Origin: Prevotella sp.
GTDB lineage: Bacteria; Bacteroidota; Bacteroidia; Bacteroidales; Bacteroidaceae
Length of the DNA: 22,272 nt
Reading direction: 5' to 3'
Assembly: GCA_016291915.1 (NCBI GenBank)
Contig: JAEEZP010000238.1
Location: forward strand, 1-22,272
Made by a program: the position numbers and the translations under genes. The notes beneath the pieces were generated by a model. That model ran no database searches. It saw only the letters and a list, made by a program, of their open reading frames with translations, and was not told where the DNA came from. Each line of letters opens with the position of its first letter. Position 1 is the first letter of the stretch. Of this stretch, positions 1 through 7,425 are shown one piece after another.

Positions 1-23
1 AATTCAAAACATATATTGTAAAT

Positions 24-1985
24 ATGATCAAAATCACTTTTCCAGACGGTTCTGTCCGTGAGTATGAACAGGGCGTCACTGGTTATCAAATTGCTGAAAG
101 TATCTCACCGGCTTTGGCACGCAACGTTGTAAGTTGCGGAGTAAACGGTGAAACCATAGAGCTTAATCGTCCGATCATGGAGGACAGTACAATAGCGCTC
201 TATAAGTTTGAGGATGAAGAAGGCAAACATACCTTCTGGCACACATCAGCCCACCTGCTGGCAGAAGCACTGCAAGAACTGTATCCTGGTATTCAGTTCG
301 GTTTCGGTCCTGCTGTAGAGAACGGCTTCTATTATGATGTGATGCCACCGGAAGGCACTGCTATCTCTGAGAATGACTTCCCCAAGATTGAGGCGAAGAT
401 GAAGGAGTTGGCAAAGAAAGACGAACTGGTGGTTCGTAAGGAAGTCTCCAAGGCTGATGCCCTGAAAGATTTCAAGGCCGATGGACAAGAGTATAAGTAT
501 GAGCACATTGACCAGGATCTCGAGGATGGTACTATCACCACATACACGCAGGGTGCTTTCACCGACCTTTGCCGTGGTCCTCACCTTGTGTCGACCGGTA
601 TTATCAAAGCTATCAAGATAACAAGTGCTGCAGGTGCTTTCTGGCGTGGTGATGCCAAGCGTGAGCAACTCACCCGTATCTACGGTATCACCTTCCCCAA
701 GCAGAAGATGCTTGATGAGTATCTTGTGATGCTGGAGGAGGCAAAGAAACGCGATCATCGTAAGATTGGTAAGGAGATGGAGCTCTTCATGTTCTCCGAC
801 AGGGTAGGAAAGGGCTTACCTATCTGGTTGCCGAAGGGAACAGATCTTCGTCTGCGCTTGCAGGAGATGTTGCGCAAGATTCAGAAAAACTATGGTTATC
901 AAGAGGTTATCACTCCGCATATCGGTAGCAAGAATCTCTATGTGACATCCGGCCACTATGCACATTACGGTAAGGATTCCTTCCAGCCGATCCATACTCC
1001 CGAGGAGGATGAGGAGTATATGCTCAAGCCGATGAATTGTCCTCATCACTGTGAGATCTTTGCTAACAAACCCCGTTCTTATAAAGATCTTCCTTTGCGT
1101 ATCGCAGAGTTCGGAACGGTTTATCGTTATGAGAAGAGTGGAGAGTTGCATGGCTTGACACGTGTTCGTTCATTTACTCAGGATGATGCACATATCTTCT
1201 GTCGTCCGGATCAGATCAAGCAGGAGTTTGAGCGTGTGATGGATATTATCCACAGTGTATTCTCAACTTTCAATTTTGAGAATGTAGAAGCACAGATTTC
1301 TCTGCGTGATCCTAACGATCATGAGAAGTATATCGGTTCTGATGAGGTCTGGGCTGAAGCAGAACAGGCTATCATAGATGCTTGTAAAGAGAAGGGCCTG
1401 AATGCCAAAGTGGAATTGGGTGAGGCTGCTTTCTACGGACCAAAGCTCGACTTCATGGTTAAGGACGCTATCGGTCGTCGCTGGCAATTAGGTACCATCC
1501 AGGTGGACTACAACCTCCCCGATCGTTTCAAGTTGGAATATACTGCTGAGGATAATACCAAGAAGACTCCGGTGATGATTCACCGTGCTCCATTCGGTTC
1601 TATGGAGCGCTTCACTGCTGTACTCATTGAGCATACTGCCGGTAAGTTCCCACTGTGGCTTACACCTGAGCAGGTGGCTATCCTTCCGATCTCAGAGAAG
1701 TTTGTCGACTATGCCAACAAGGTTAAGAGATATTTTGATACTGTGGGTGTACGTGCTACTGTAGATGAGCGTAATGAGAAGATCGGTCGTAAGATCCGTG
1801 ACAATGAGTTGAAGCGTATTCCTTATATGCTGATTGTCGGTGAAAAAGAAGCCGACCAAGGCTTGGTAAGTGTACGTCGTCAGGGTGCCGGTGATCAGGG
1901 ACAGATGAAGATGGAAGTCTTTGCTGAGCAACTCCTTGAAGAGGTGGCCACTATGTTGAAGGCTACAGATATCCGTCCAGAATAA
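24..1985 (+). CDS. thrS: Threonyl-tRNA synthetase
   Basis: Charges tRNA-Thr with threonine in the cytoplasm and edits mischarged Ser-tRNA-Thr. The 653-residue protein has the full bacterial layout. An N-terminal TGS domain spans about 1-62. The editing domain carries its zinc-type residues H73, H77, C183 and H187 (HTSAH and DLCRGPH). The class II catalytic core has the zinc ligands C339, H390 and H520, motif 2 around 368-384 and motif 3 around 524-535. The C-terminal anticodon-binding domain begins near 545. These residues fall within a few positions of those in E. coli ThrRS, so the enzyme should be active and editing-competent. The ATG at 24 gives the expected MIKITFPDGS start of the TGS domain. 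The promoter lies upstream of the window. A terminator follows, so infC is mainly driven by its own promoter although it is the classic thrS neighbour. Confidence 0.98.
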   Translation: MIKITFPDGSVREYEQGVTGYQIAESISPALARNVVSCGVNGETIELNRPIMEDSTIALYKFEDEEGKHTFWHTSAHLLAEALQELYPGIQFGFGPAVENGFYYDVMPPEGTAISENDFPKIEAKMKELAKKDELVVRKEVSKADALKDFKADGQEYKYEHIDQDLEDGTITTYTQGAFTDLCRGPHLVSTGIIKAIKITSAAGAFWRGDAKREQLTRIYGITFPKQKMLDEYLVMLEEAKKRDHRKIGKEMELFMFSDRVGKGLPIWLPKGTDLRLRLQEMLRKIQKNYGYQEVITPHIGSKNLYVTSGHYAHYGKDSFQPIHTPEEDEEYMLKPMNCPHHCEIFANKPRSYKDLPLRIAEFGTVYRYEKSGELHGLTRVRSFTQDDAHIFCRPDQIKQEFERVMDIIHSVFSTFNFENVEAQISLRDPNDHEKYIGSDEVWAEAEQAIIDACKEKGLNAKVELGEAAFYGPKLDFMVKDAIGRRWQLGTIQVDYNLPDRFKLEYTAEDNTKKTPVMIHRAPFGSMERFTAVLIEHTAGKFPLWLTPEQVAILPISEKFVDYANKVKRYFDTVGVRATVDERNEKIGRKIRDNELKRIPYMLIVGEKEADQGLVSVRRQGAGDQGQMKMEVFAEQLLEEVATMLKATDIRPE

Positions 1986-2013
1986 AGACGCTGTTTTTAC
2001 GACGATTATATAG

Positions 2014-2042
2014 CGGGAGGCATTATGCTTCCCGTTATTTTT
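2014..2042 (+). terminator. Rho-independent terminator after thrS
   Basis: A 9-bp stem (2014-2022 with 2026-2034, one G-T wobble, 3-nt loop) is followed by the T-rich run TTATTTTT. It begins 28 bp after the thrS stop codon. Confidence 0.8.
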
Positions 2043-2116
2043 ATGAAAATAGAAGAAAAAAGAATATTTTAGTACAAATAAATAAGGAAAAATTTTTTTA
2101 ATTCATTGGAAAACTG

Positions 2117-2124
2117 TACCTTTG
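2117..2124 (+). promoter_or_regulatory. infC operon promoter (-7 element)
   Basis: TACCTTTG matches the Bacteroidetes -7 consensus TAnnTTTG. The -33 region about 19 bp upstream is only a T run (2094-2099), so the match is partial. Transcription would start near 2129-2132, giving a leader of about 30 nt. That leader contains a perfect 12-bp palindrome, AAAATGCATTTT, at 2132-2143. Confidence 0.65.
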
Positions 2125-2160
2125 CAGCCGCAAAATGCATTTTCGAACCATAAATAGTTG

Positions 2161-2853
2161 ATGAAACAGGACAAAAAGAGTGCTCAATACAGAGTAAACG
2201 AGCAGATCAGAGCTCGTGAAGTGAGAATTGTTGGCGACGGTGGATCTACAGTCGTGACACTCCGTGAAGCCTTGGATATGGCTCATCAGGAGGGTGTTGA
2301 TCTGGTGGAGATCTCTCCCAATGCCAATCCTCCCGTGTGCCGTCTTATCGACTATAGTAAGTTCCTTTATCAGCAGAAGAAACGTGCCAAGGAGATGAAG
2401 GCCAAGCAGGTTAAGCAGGAAGTGAAGGAGATTCGCTTCGGACCTCAGACTGACGACCATGATTACAACTTTAAGTTGAAACATGCTCAGGAGTTTCTTC
2501 AGGAAGGTAATAAGGTTCGAGCATATGTGTTCTTCCGTGGACGGTCTATCCTCTTTAAAGAACAAGGTGAAGTGTTGCTCTTACGTTTTGCCAACGATCT
2601 GGAGGAGTGGGGCAAGGTAGAGCAGTTGCCGTCACTGGAAGGTAAAAAGATGTTCCTCTACCTTTCACCCAAGAAAGCGGGTATTGCCAAGAAGAGTCAG
2701 CAGAAAATGGATCGCGAGAAGCGAGAGGCTGAGGCTAAGGAAGCAGCACGCCAGCAGCAAGATGACCAGAAACAAGAAACATCAGCCAACGGTGGTCTTT
2801 TTGCTAACTTGAAGAATGGTGAGGACATCTTAAAAAAATTACAGGAGAAATAA
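2161..2853 (+). CDS. infC: Translation initiation factor IF-3
   Basis: IF-3 binds the 30S subunit, blocks premature 50S joining and monitors start-codon and initiator-tRNA choice. The N-terminal domain (about 10-80) includes the family sequence around YRVNEQIRAREVRIV and LVEISPNANPPVCRLIDY. A basic linker leads to the C-terminal domain (about 90-172), with EVKEIRFGPQTDDHDY. A charged, Gln-rich tail of about 55 residues follows and is absent from E. coli IF-3 (180 aa). This makes the protein 230 residues, and the tail looks typical of Bacteroidetes. I chose the ATG at 2161. A TTG codon immediately before it is in frame, but the ATG needs no special assumption. First gene of the infC-rpmI-rplT operon. 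Confidence 0.96.
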   Translation: MKQDKKSAQYRVNEQIRAREVRIVGDGGSTVVTLREALDMAHQEGVDLVEISPNANPPVCRLIDYSKFLYQQKKRAKEMKAKQVKQEVKEIRFGPQTDDHDYNFKLKHAQEFLQEGNKVRAYVFFRGRSILFKEQGEVLLLRFANDLEEWGKVEQLPSLEGKKMFLYLSPKKAGIAKKSQQKMDREKREAEAKEAARQQQDDQKQETSANGGLFANLKNGEDILKKLQEK

Positions 2854-2857
2854 TTCT

Positions 2858-2896
2858 GAACTGCGCGTAACGTCGGGTATATACGTTGCCGCGTTC
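2858..2896 (+). promoter_or_regulatory. Hairpin in the infC-rpmI spacer, possible L20 control site
   Basis: In the 74-nt gap between infC and rpmI, 2858-2873 pairs with 2883-2896. The helix has about 14 bp in three blocks (GAAC/GTTC, GCG/CGC, AACGT/ACGTT) separated by single-base bulges, around a 9-nt loop. There is no T run after it, so it is not a terminator. In other bacteria L20 represses its own operon by binding mRNA near infC-rpmI or in the infC leader. A role in L20 or L35 control is inferred from position only. Confidence 0.45.
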
Positions 2897-2927
2897 CTAT
2901 TAATAATTCATTAAATAATACAAAACA

Positions 2928-3125
2928 ATGCCAAAAGTAAAAACGAATTCCGGTGCGAAGAAGAGATTCCGTTTCACCGGTACAGGTAAGATTAAGAGAC
3001 ATCACGCTTACCACAGTCACATTCTGACAAAGAAGACTAAGAAACAAAAGAGAAACCTGGTACACCAGGCAATTGTAGATGACAGCAACTTGAAGCAGGT
3101 ACGCGATTTGCTCTGCCTTCGTTAA
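2928..3125 (+). CDS. rpmI: 50S ribosomal protein L35 (bL35)
   Basis: A 65-residue basic protein of the large ribosomal subunit, the normal length for bL35. It starts MPKVKTNSGAKKRFRFTGTG, which is diagnostic, and continues through an HILTKKTKKQKR stretch. It lies 74 nt after infC and 28 nt before rplT, in the conserved infC-rpmI-rplT order. The short spacers and shared strand indicate cotranscription from the infC promoter. Confidence 0.97.
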   Translation: MPKVKTNSGAKKRFRFTGTGKIKRHHAYHSHILTKKTKKQKRNLVHQAIVDDSNLKQVRDLLCLR

Positions 3126-3153
3126 TTTATTAACAGTTTAAAAGAAGAAAATT

Positions 3154-3498
3154 ATGCCAAGATCAGTAAATCATGTTGCTTCAAGAGCAAAGAGAAAAAG
3201 AATTCTGAAACTTACGCGCGGTTACTTTGGAGCTCGTAAGAATGTTTGGACAGTAGCAAAGAATACCTATGAGAAGGGTCTTACTTATGCTTACAGAGAT
3301 CGTCGTAATAAGAAACGTAATTTCCGTGCATTATGGATCCAGCGTATCAATGCAGCTGCACGTCTCGAGGGTATGACCTATTCAACATTGATGGGTGCAT
3401 TGCATAAAGCAGGTATCGAGATCAACCGTAAGGTTTTGGCTGACTTAGCCATGAACAATCCTCAGGCATTCAAAGCTATCGTTGAGAAAGTAAAGTAA
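3154..3498 (+). CDS. rplT: 50S ribosomal protein L20 (bL20)
   Basis: Early-assembly protein of the large subunit that binds 23S rRNA. In several bacteria it also represses its own operon through an mRNA mimic of its rRNA site. The 114-residue sequence starts MPRSVNHVASRAKRKRILKL. It has a long basic N-terminal helix followed by a globular C-terminal domain (about 60-114, with YSTLMGALHKAGIEINRKVLADLA). Length and sequence are canonical. It is the last gene of the operon, with a terminator 22 bp after the stop codon. Confidence 0.98.
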   Translation: MPRSVNHVASRAKRKRILKLTRGYFGARKNVWTVAKNTYEKGLTYAYRDRRNKKRNFRALWIQRINAAARLEGMTYSTLMGALHKAGIEINRKVLADLAMNNPQAFKAIVEKVK

Positions 3499-3520
3499 AG
3501 ACAGTACAAAACGGATAATG

Positions 3521-3557
3521 ACGGGTGGATGCATATGGTATCTGCCCGTTTTTGTTT
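3521..3557 (+). terminator. Rho-independent terminator after rplT
   Basis: A 10-bp stem (3521-3530 with 3540-3549, two wobble pairs) encloses a 9-nt loop and runs into TTTTTGTTT. It ends the infC-rpmI-rplT transcript and separates it from the downstream RNA gene. Confidence 0.85.
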
Positions 3558-3569
3558 ATCACAAACCTT

Positions 3570-3590
3570 TTTCTTTCTAAAAGAAAGAAA
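3570..3590. repeat. Perfect 9-bp inverted repeat upstream of the RNA gene
   Basis: 3570-3578 (TTTCTTTCT) is exactly complementary to 3582-3590 (AGAAAGAAA) around an AAA loop. It lies between the rplT terminator and the promoter of the RNA gene. It has no T tract, and its function is unknown. It could simply be a low-complexity purine/pyrimidine run. Confidence 0.4.
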
Positions 3591-3636
3591 TATCTTAAAA
3601 AACATGAAATAATTTTTATTTCAAAGGATTTTTCGT

Positions 3637-3644
3637 TATATTTG
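3637..3644 (+). promoter_or_regulatory. Promoter (-7 element) of the 6S-like RNA
   Basis: TATATTTG is an exact match to TAnnTTTG. The -33 region is only T-rich (3613-3621). The predicted start is near 3649-3652, which places the 5' end just before the helix-forming sequence of the RNA. The promoter is separate from the rplT operon, since the rplT terminator lies between them. Confidence 0.7.
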
Positions 3645-3649
3645 TACAC

Positions 3650-3865
3650 TTTTTAACGCCATTTCATAATGGTGTGATTTTGTTAGTTTGGCTATTGCGG
3701 AGATCGTCTATATAAGAATCTGGACAGTTCTCAGTTACAACGATGATAAGCACGCTGAACACGTACGAAGAATAAACTCTTTGGCGTGGGCTTTGCTTAT
3801 TAGTTGTAACAGGTGGTCCAGAACCTATGTATATAATAAGTCAGAGATCCACGCCATTATAATAA
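3650..3865 (+). ncRNA. ssrS: Probable 6S RNA (Bacteroidales-1 type)
   Basis: 6S RNA imitates an open promoter and sequesters RNA polymerase holoenzyme. There is no credible protein gene here, but the DNA has a promoter before it and a terminator after it, and it folds into a long rod. An 11-bp closing stem joins 3666-3676 to 3850-3860 (one G-U). A largely unpaired central region lies at 3677-3718 and 3823-3849. An apical arm follows with 3719-3725/3816-3822, 3734-3741/3803-3810 (GTTACAAC/GTTGTAAC) and 3746-3752/3794-3800. Size (about 200 nt), shape and isolation fit 6S RNA. From memory, the Bacteroidales-1 motif, later considered a 6S RNA, is found next to rplT in Bacteroidales, which agrees with this position. 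Exact ends are inferred. An unrelated structured RNA is the main alternative. Confidence 0.75.
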
Positions 3866-3890
3866 ACCCTCGGAAGCTTTCCGAGGGTTT
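3864..3890. terminator. Bidirectional terminator between the 6S-like RNA and the dNK genes
   Basis: 3864-3875 pairs perfectly with 3879-3890 (12 bp, 3-nt loop), with A-rich and T-rich flanks on both sides. It can stop the RNA gene on the plus strand and the deoxynucleoside kinase pair on the minus strand. Confidence 0.85.
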
Positions 3891-3917
3891 AGTCTTGTTA
3901 GCAATCTGATGTGATTG

Positions 3918-4550
3918 TTAGAGATTACTTCCCTCCAAAGGGAACAGTCCGTATAGTTGGGCATCAATCTTATCGGTAATCTGCTGGAAGTCATGTGGGT
4001 TATTGCCAAACTTACAAGTGTCACCATCAATTATCATCAACGGACCTTTGTAGTTACTGATCCACTCATCATAACGATTGTTCAGTCCTTGAAGATAGTC
4101 AATGCGGATAGACTTCTCAAATTCTCTTCCTCGTTTCTGAATCTGTGCTACCAGATTAGGAATGGTAGAACGGATATAGATCATCAGATCGGGTAGTTTG
4201 ACAAGAGAGATCATCAGATCGAAAAGATCGGTGTAGTTCTCGAAATCTCGGTCACTCATCATCCCCATTTCATGTAAGTTGGGTGCAAAGATCTTCGCAT
4301 CTTCAAAAATAGTACGGTCTTGAATGATGGTGTCACTGCTCTTAGAGATTTCCACTACCTCTTTAAATCGTTTGTTTAGGAAATAAATCTGCAGGTTGAA
4401 TGACCATCTGGGCATGTCTGCATAGAAATCAGCCAGATAAGGGTTGTTGTCTGCCGGTTCATACCGAGGTATCCATCCATATCGTTTGGAGAGCATTCTT
4501 GTCAAGGTGGTCTTTCCGCTACCAATGTTTCCAGCTACTGCGATGTGCAT
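3918..4550 (-). CDS. Deoxynucleoside kinase (downstream copy of a tandem pair)
   Basis: Phosphorylates deoxynucleosides to monophosphates in the salvage pathway. The 210-residue protein has the dNK/dCK-family P-loop GNIGSGKT at 7-14, a substrate-side Glu (E31) after the YEP motif, the family DR motif at 78-79 (IIQDRTIFED) and the Arg-rich LID at 139-143 (KRGRE). By hand count it shares 54 of its first 80 residues with the neighbouring paralog. The gap between the two is only 23 nt with no promoter signature, so they are probably cotranscribed. The base specificity cannot be read with confidence. Family relatives in bacteria act on deoxyadenosine and deoxyguanosine. The N-terminus fits the family exactly at this ATG. 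Confidence 0.92.
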   Translation of the reverse strand: MHIAVAGNIGSGKTTLTRMLSKRYGWIPRYEPADNNPYLADFYADMPRWSFNLQIYFLNKRFKEVVEISKSSDTIIQDRTIFEDAKIFAPNLHEMGMMSDRDFENYTDLFDLMISLVKLPDLMIYIRSTIPNLVAQIQKRGREFEKSIRIDYLQGLNNRYDEWISNYKGPLMIIDGDTCKFGNNPHDFQQITDKIDAQLYGLFPLEGSNL

Positions 4551-4573
4551 AATGATTGTATTTTTATTGTTAA

Positions 4574-5194
4574 TTATTCATTGAAGAGTCCGAAGAGTTG
4601 AGCGTCAATCCTGTCGATGATATTCCGGAAGTCCTCAGGGTTATGCAGGAAATCGATTTCATCCACTTCTACGACGAGCACTTTCCCTTTGTATTTATTA
4701 TAGATAAAATCCTCATATTTCTTATTGAGGTTTTTCAGATAATCCAGATGGATAGACTGCTCATATTCTCTTCCCCTTTTCTGGATATTCGAAACCAGAT
4801 GGGGAACAGATGAACGGAGATAAATCATCAGGTCGGGCAGTTTAACGATCTGCAGCATAGATTCGAACAGTTCCATATAAGTTTCAAAATCTCTTTCGGA
4901 GAGATTACCCATCTCTTTGTTCGTGGCCGTGAAGACATAAACCCCTTCAAAGATGGAACGGTCTTGTATGATAGTCTTATCCGACTTTGCTATATCCAGG
5001 AGATCCTTGAACCGTTGTTTCAGGAAATACACCTCCAGATTGAACGACCACCGTGGTATATCCTTGTAGTAGTCGTCCAGATACGGATTATAGTCAACCG
5101 CTTCATATTTAGGTTCCCATCCGTAGTGTTTGGACAGCAGCTCTGTCAGTGTTGACTTCCCGCTACCAATATTTCCTGCGATAGCTATATGCAT
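4574..5194 (-). CDS. Deoxynucleoside kinase (upstream copy of a tandem pair)
   Basis: A 206-residue deoxynucleoside kinase of the same family as its downstream neighbour. The P-loop GNIGSGKS is at 7-14, E31 follows the P-loop helix, the DRS motif is at 78-80 and the LID segment KRGRE is at 139-143. All catalytic features are intact, so this is not a decaying duplicate. The copies differ most at 86-100 and 164-185, where substrate choice or subunit contacts could diverge. In lactobacilli an adjacent dAK/dGK pair forms a heterodimer, and a similar arrangement is possible here. The start ATG is firm because the P-loop begins seven residues in. The predicted transcription start falls almost on that ATG. 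Confidence 0.93.
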   Translation of the reverse strand: MHIAIAGNIGSGKSTLTELLSKHYGWEPKYEAVDYNPYLDDYYKDIPRWSFNLEVYFLKQRFKDLLDIAKSDKTIIQDRSIFEGVYVFTATNKEMGNLSERDFETYMELFESMLQIVKLPDLMIYLRSSVPHLVSNIQKRGREYEQSIHLDYLKNLNKKYEDFIYNKYKGKVLVVEVDEIDFLHNPEDFRNIIDRIDAQLFGLFNE

Positions 5195-5201
5195 TACTCA
5201 G

Positions 5202-5209
5202 CAAAGTTA
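5202..5209 (-). promoter_or_regulatory. Promoter (-7 element) for the dNK pair
   Basis: On the minus strand this reads TAACTTTG, an exact TAnnTTTG match. No good -33 TTTG lies at the right distance. Only seven bases separate it from the start codon at 5194, so the transcript would be leaderless or nearly so. It is also possible that the kinases are read from tex, since no clear terminator follows tex. Confidence 0.5.
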
Positions 5210-5271
5210 ATGAAAATTATTAAAAATAGAGATGATGGAGCATACTTTTTTTCGAAAGATTAATCATAGAC

Positions 5272-7398
5272 TCAAAACTTCATGGTCAGGGATATACGGT
5301 TTCTCCTTCTGTCCACTTCCACTACCTTCACTTGTACGTGCTGATGGAGATGAACCACATCGTTGGGATCTTTCACATATCTATTGCACAGTTGTGAGAT
5401 ATGTACCAGTCCATCTTGATGGACACCGATATCCACGAAGGCACCGAAATTGGTGATATTCGTGATGATACCTGGGAGAATCATTCCCTCTTCGAGATCA
5501 TCAATCTCATGGATATTGGGATCGAACTCAAATGCTTCAACTGTTTCCCGTGGGTCCCGACCGGGTTTCTCTAACTCGTTCATGATATCCGTAAGTGTGG
5601 GGAGCCCTACTTCATCAGAGAGATATCGATGAATATCGATTCCCTCTCGCAAGGATTTGTCTTTCATCAGGTCGAATACCTTACAATGATTGTCATGAGC
5701 CATCTGTTCCACCAATGCATAACGCTCGGGATGTACAGCACTGTTGTCTAACGGATTGTCACCTTGAGGTATACGCAGGAAACCGGCACACTGCTGGAAG
5801 GCTACAGGACCTAATCGGGGAACTTTCTTCAGTTGTGAGCGGTCGGTAAACGACCCATGTTCTTTCCTGTAGTCAACGATATTCTTTGCTAATGTAGGAC
5901 CTAAGCCACTGATATACTGAAGGAGATGTTCTGAGGCCGTATTCAGGTTTACCCCTACGGCATTGACACAACTCTCTACGGTCTGGTCAAGACTCTTTTT
6001 CAGTTTTGTCTGGTCCACATCATGCTGGTATTGTCCTACGCCGATACTCTTAGGGTCAATCTTCACTAATTCTGCCAAAGGATCCATCAACCGTCGACCG
6101 ATACTCACGGCACCTCTTACTGTCACATCCTCATCAGGAAACTCTTCACGGGCTATTTTAGAAGCAGAATAAACAGATGCACCGTCTTCACTCACTACGA
6201 ATGTCTGGACAGGATGATCGAAAGAGAGATCCTTTACAAATGCTGATGTCTCCCTTGATGCCGTGCCGTTACCGATGGCTATCGCTTCTATCTTATAGTC
6301 CTTGACCAACTGCTGTACATGCATAGTAGCCTGCATACGATGGTTGACAGGAGGGTGGGGGAATATCGCCTCGTGATACAGAAGATCACCTTGTTCGTTC
6401 AGACAGACCACCTTACATCCTGTTCGGAAACCGGGGTCGATACCCATGACCCTTTTCTGTCCTAAAGGTGCAGAAAGTAGTAACTGTCGCAGGTTCTCTA
6501 CAAAAACAGTAATGGCTTCATCGTCAGCCTTCTCTTTGCTGAGGGCCGCAAACTCTGTTTCTATGGAGGGTTCCAACAAACGTTTATATCCATCTTCTAT
6601 AGCTTCATAGAAGAGAGACTGACACTTGCCAAATCCTTTTACATATTGCCGACGGATTTTACCGATACAGAAATCATCATCAGTAATGATGGAGACCTTT
6701 AAAAGACCTTCTTTCTCACCTCTTCGCATGGCTAACAAACGATGACTGGAGCATCGTTTCAACGGTTCGGAGAATGAAAAATAGTCGCGATATTTCGCAG
6801 CTTCATCAGTGTCTTGCTTGGCTTTTACCACTTTACTACTGATGATGGCATTACGTTGGAAAGACTGCCGTACGATATTTCTTACGCGTTCGTCTTCGCT
6901 GATTCTCTCAGCAATGATATCTTGTGCTCCTTGAAGAGCCATGTCAATATCTTTCACATCATCCTTAACAAACCGTAGGGCTACTTGATCGATACGTGAT
7001 TCACGCTGTAGCATGATGATGTCGGCCAAGGGCTCGAGTCCTCGTTCACGGGCTACCTGTGCACGGGTATGTCTCTTAGGACGGTATGGGAGATACAGAT
7101 CCTCTAAAGTTGTTGACTCCCAACAGTCGTTGATTTGCCGAAGCAGTTCAGGAGTCATCTTCTCCTGTTCTGTTATCGTCTTGATAATGGTCTCTTTCCG
7201 TTTTACCAGTTCTTGCAGTTTTTCACTCATGTCAGCTATCTGTGCTATCTGAACCTCGTCAAGTCCACCGGTCTTTTCTTTTCTGTATCTGGCAATGAAG
7301 GGAATAGTACACCCTTCAGACAACAGTACTAAGGTGTTGTCAACGCTCTTCTCCGGAAGACGTAATGCTGCCGCTATCTTTTGTGTGAAAATATTCAT
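5272..7398 (-). CDS. tex: Tex-family RNA-binding transcription/translation accessory protein
   Basis: Tex proteins are cytoplasmic nucleic-acid-binding factors linked to transcription and RNA decay. They are bacterial relatives of eukaryotic Spt6. The 708-residue protein has the whole architecture: a helical N-terminal region, a YqgF/RNase H-like domain starting near 317 (MGIDPGFRTGCK), tandem helix-hairpin-helix motifs around 480-545 (LGPTLAKNIVDYR, RLGPVAFQQCAG), and a C-terminal S1 domain at about 638-707 (GAFVDIGVHQDGLVHIS). I place the start at the ATG at 7398 (MNIFTQKI). The in-frame extension to 7428 overlaps the promoter -7 element and would use a non-ATG codon. It is divergent from the ABC-F gene. 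Confidence 0.95.
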   Translation of the reverse strand: MNIFTQKIAAALRLPEKSVDNTLVLLSEGCTIPFIARYRKEKTGGLDEVQIAQIADMSEKLQELVKRKETIIKTITEQEKMTPELLRQINDCWESTTLEDLYLPYRPKRHTRAQVARERGLEPLADIIMLQRESRIDQVALRFVKDDVKDIDMALQGAQDIIAERISEDERVRNIVRQSFQRNAIISSKVVKAKQDTDEAAKYRDYFSFSEPLKRCSSHRLLAMRRGEKEGLLKVSIITDDDFCIGKIRRQYVKGFGKCQSLFYEAIEDGYKRLLEPSIETEFAALSKEKADDEAITVFVENLRQLLLSAPLGQKRVMGIDPGFRTGCKVVCLNEQGDLLYHEAIFPHPPVNHRMQATMHVQQLVKDYKIEAIAIGNGTASRETSAFVKDLSFDHPVQTFVVSEDGASVYSASKIAREEFPDEDVTVRGAVSIGRRLMDPLAELVKIDPKSIGVGQYQHDVDQTKLKKSLDQTVESCVNAVGVNLNTASEHLLQYISGLGPTLAKNIVDYRKEHGSFTDRSQLKKVPRLGPVAFQQCAGFLRIPQGDNPLDNSAVHPERYALVEQMAHDNHCKVFDLMKDKSLREGIDIHRYLSDEVGLPTLTDIMNELEKPGRDPRETVEAFEFDPNIHEIDDLEEGMILPGIITNITNFGAFVDIGVHQDGLVHISQLCNRYVKDPNDVVHLHQHVQVKVVEVDRRRNRISLTMKF

Positions 7399-7425
7399 TT
7401 TATTTCTTTCAGTAATTTGACAACG

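Noticed and set aside
1..23. TATATTGT upstream of thrS as a promoter
   Set aside because: It matches the -7 consensus poorly, lies a few bases from the ATG, and the -33 region is outside the window.
3688..3909. 73-codon plus-strand frame downstream of rplT
   Set aside because: It runs through the helices of the 6S-like RNA and into the terminator, and the protein resembles no family. It is an accident of frame.
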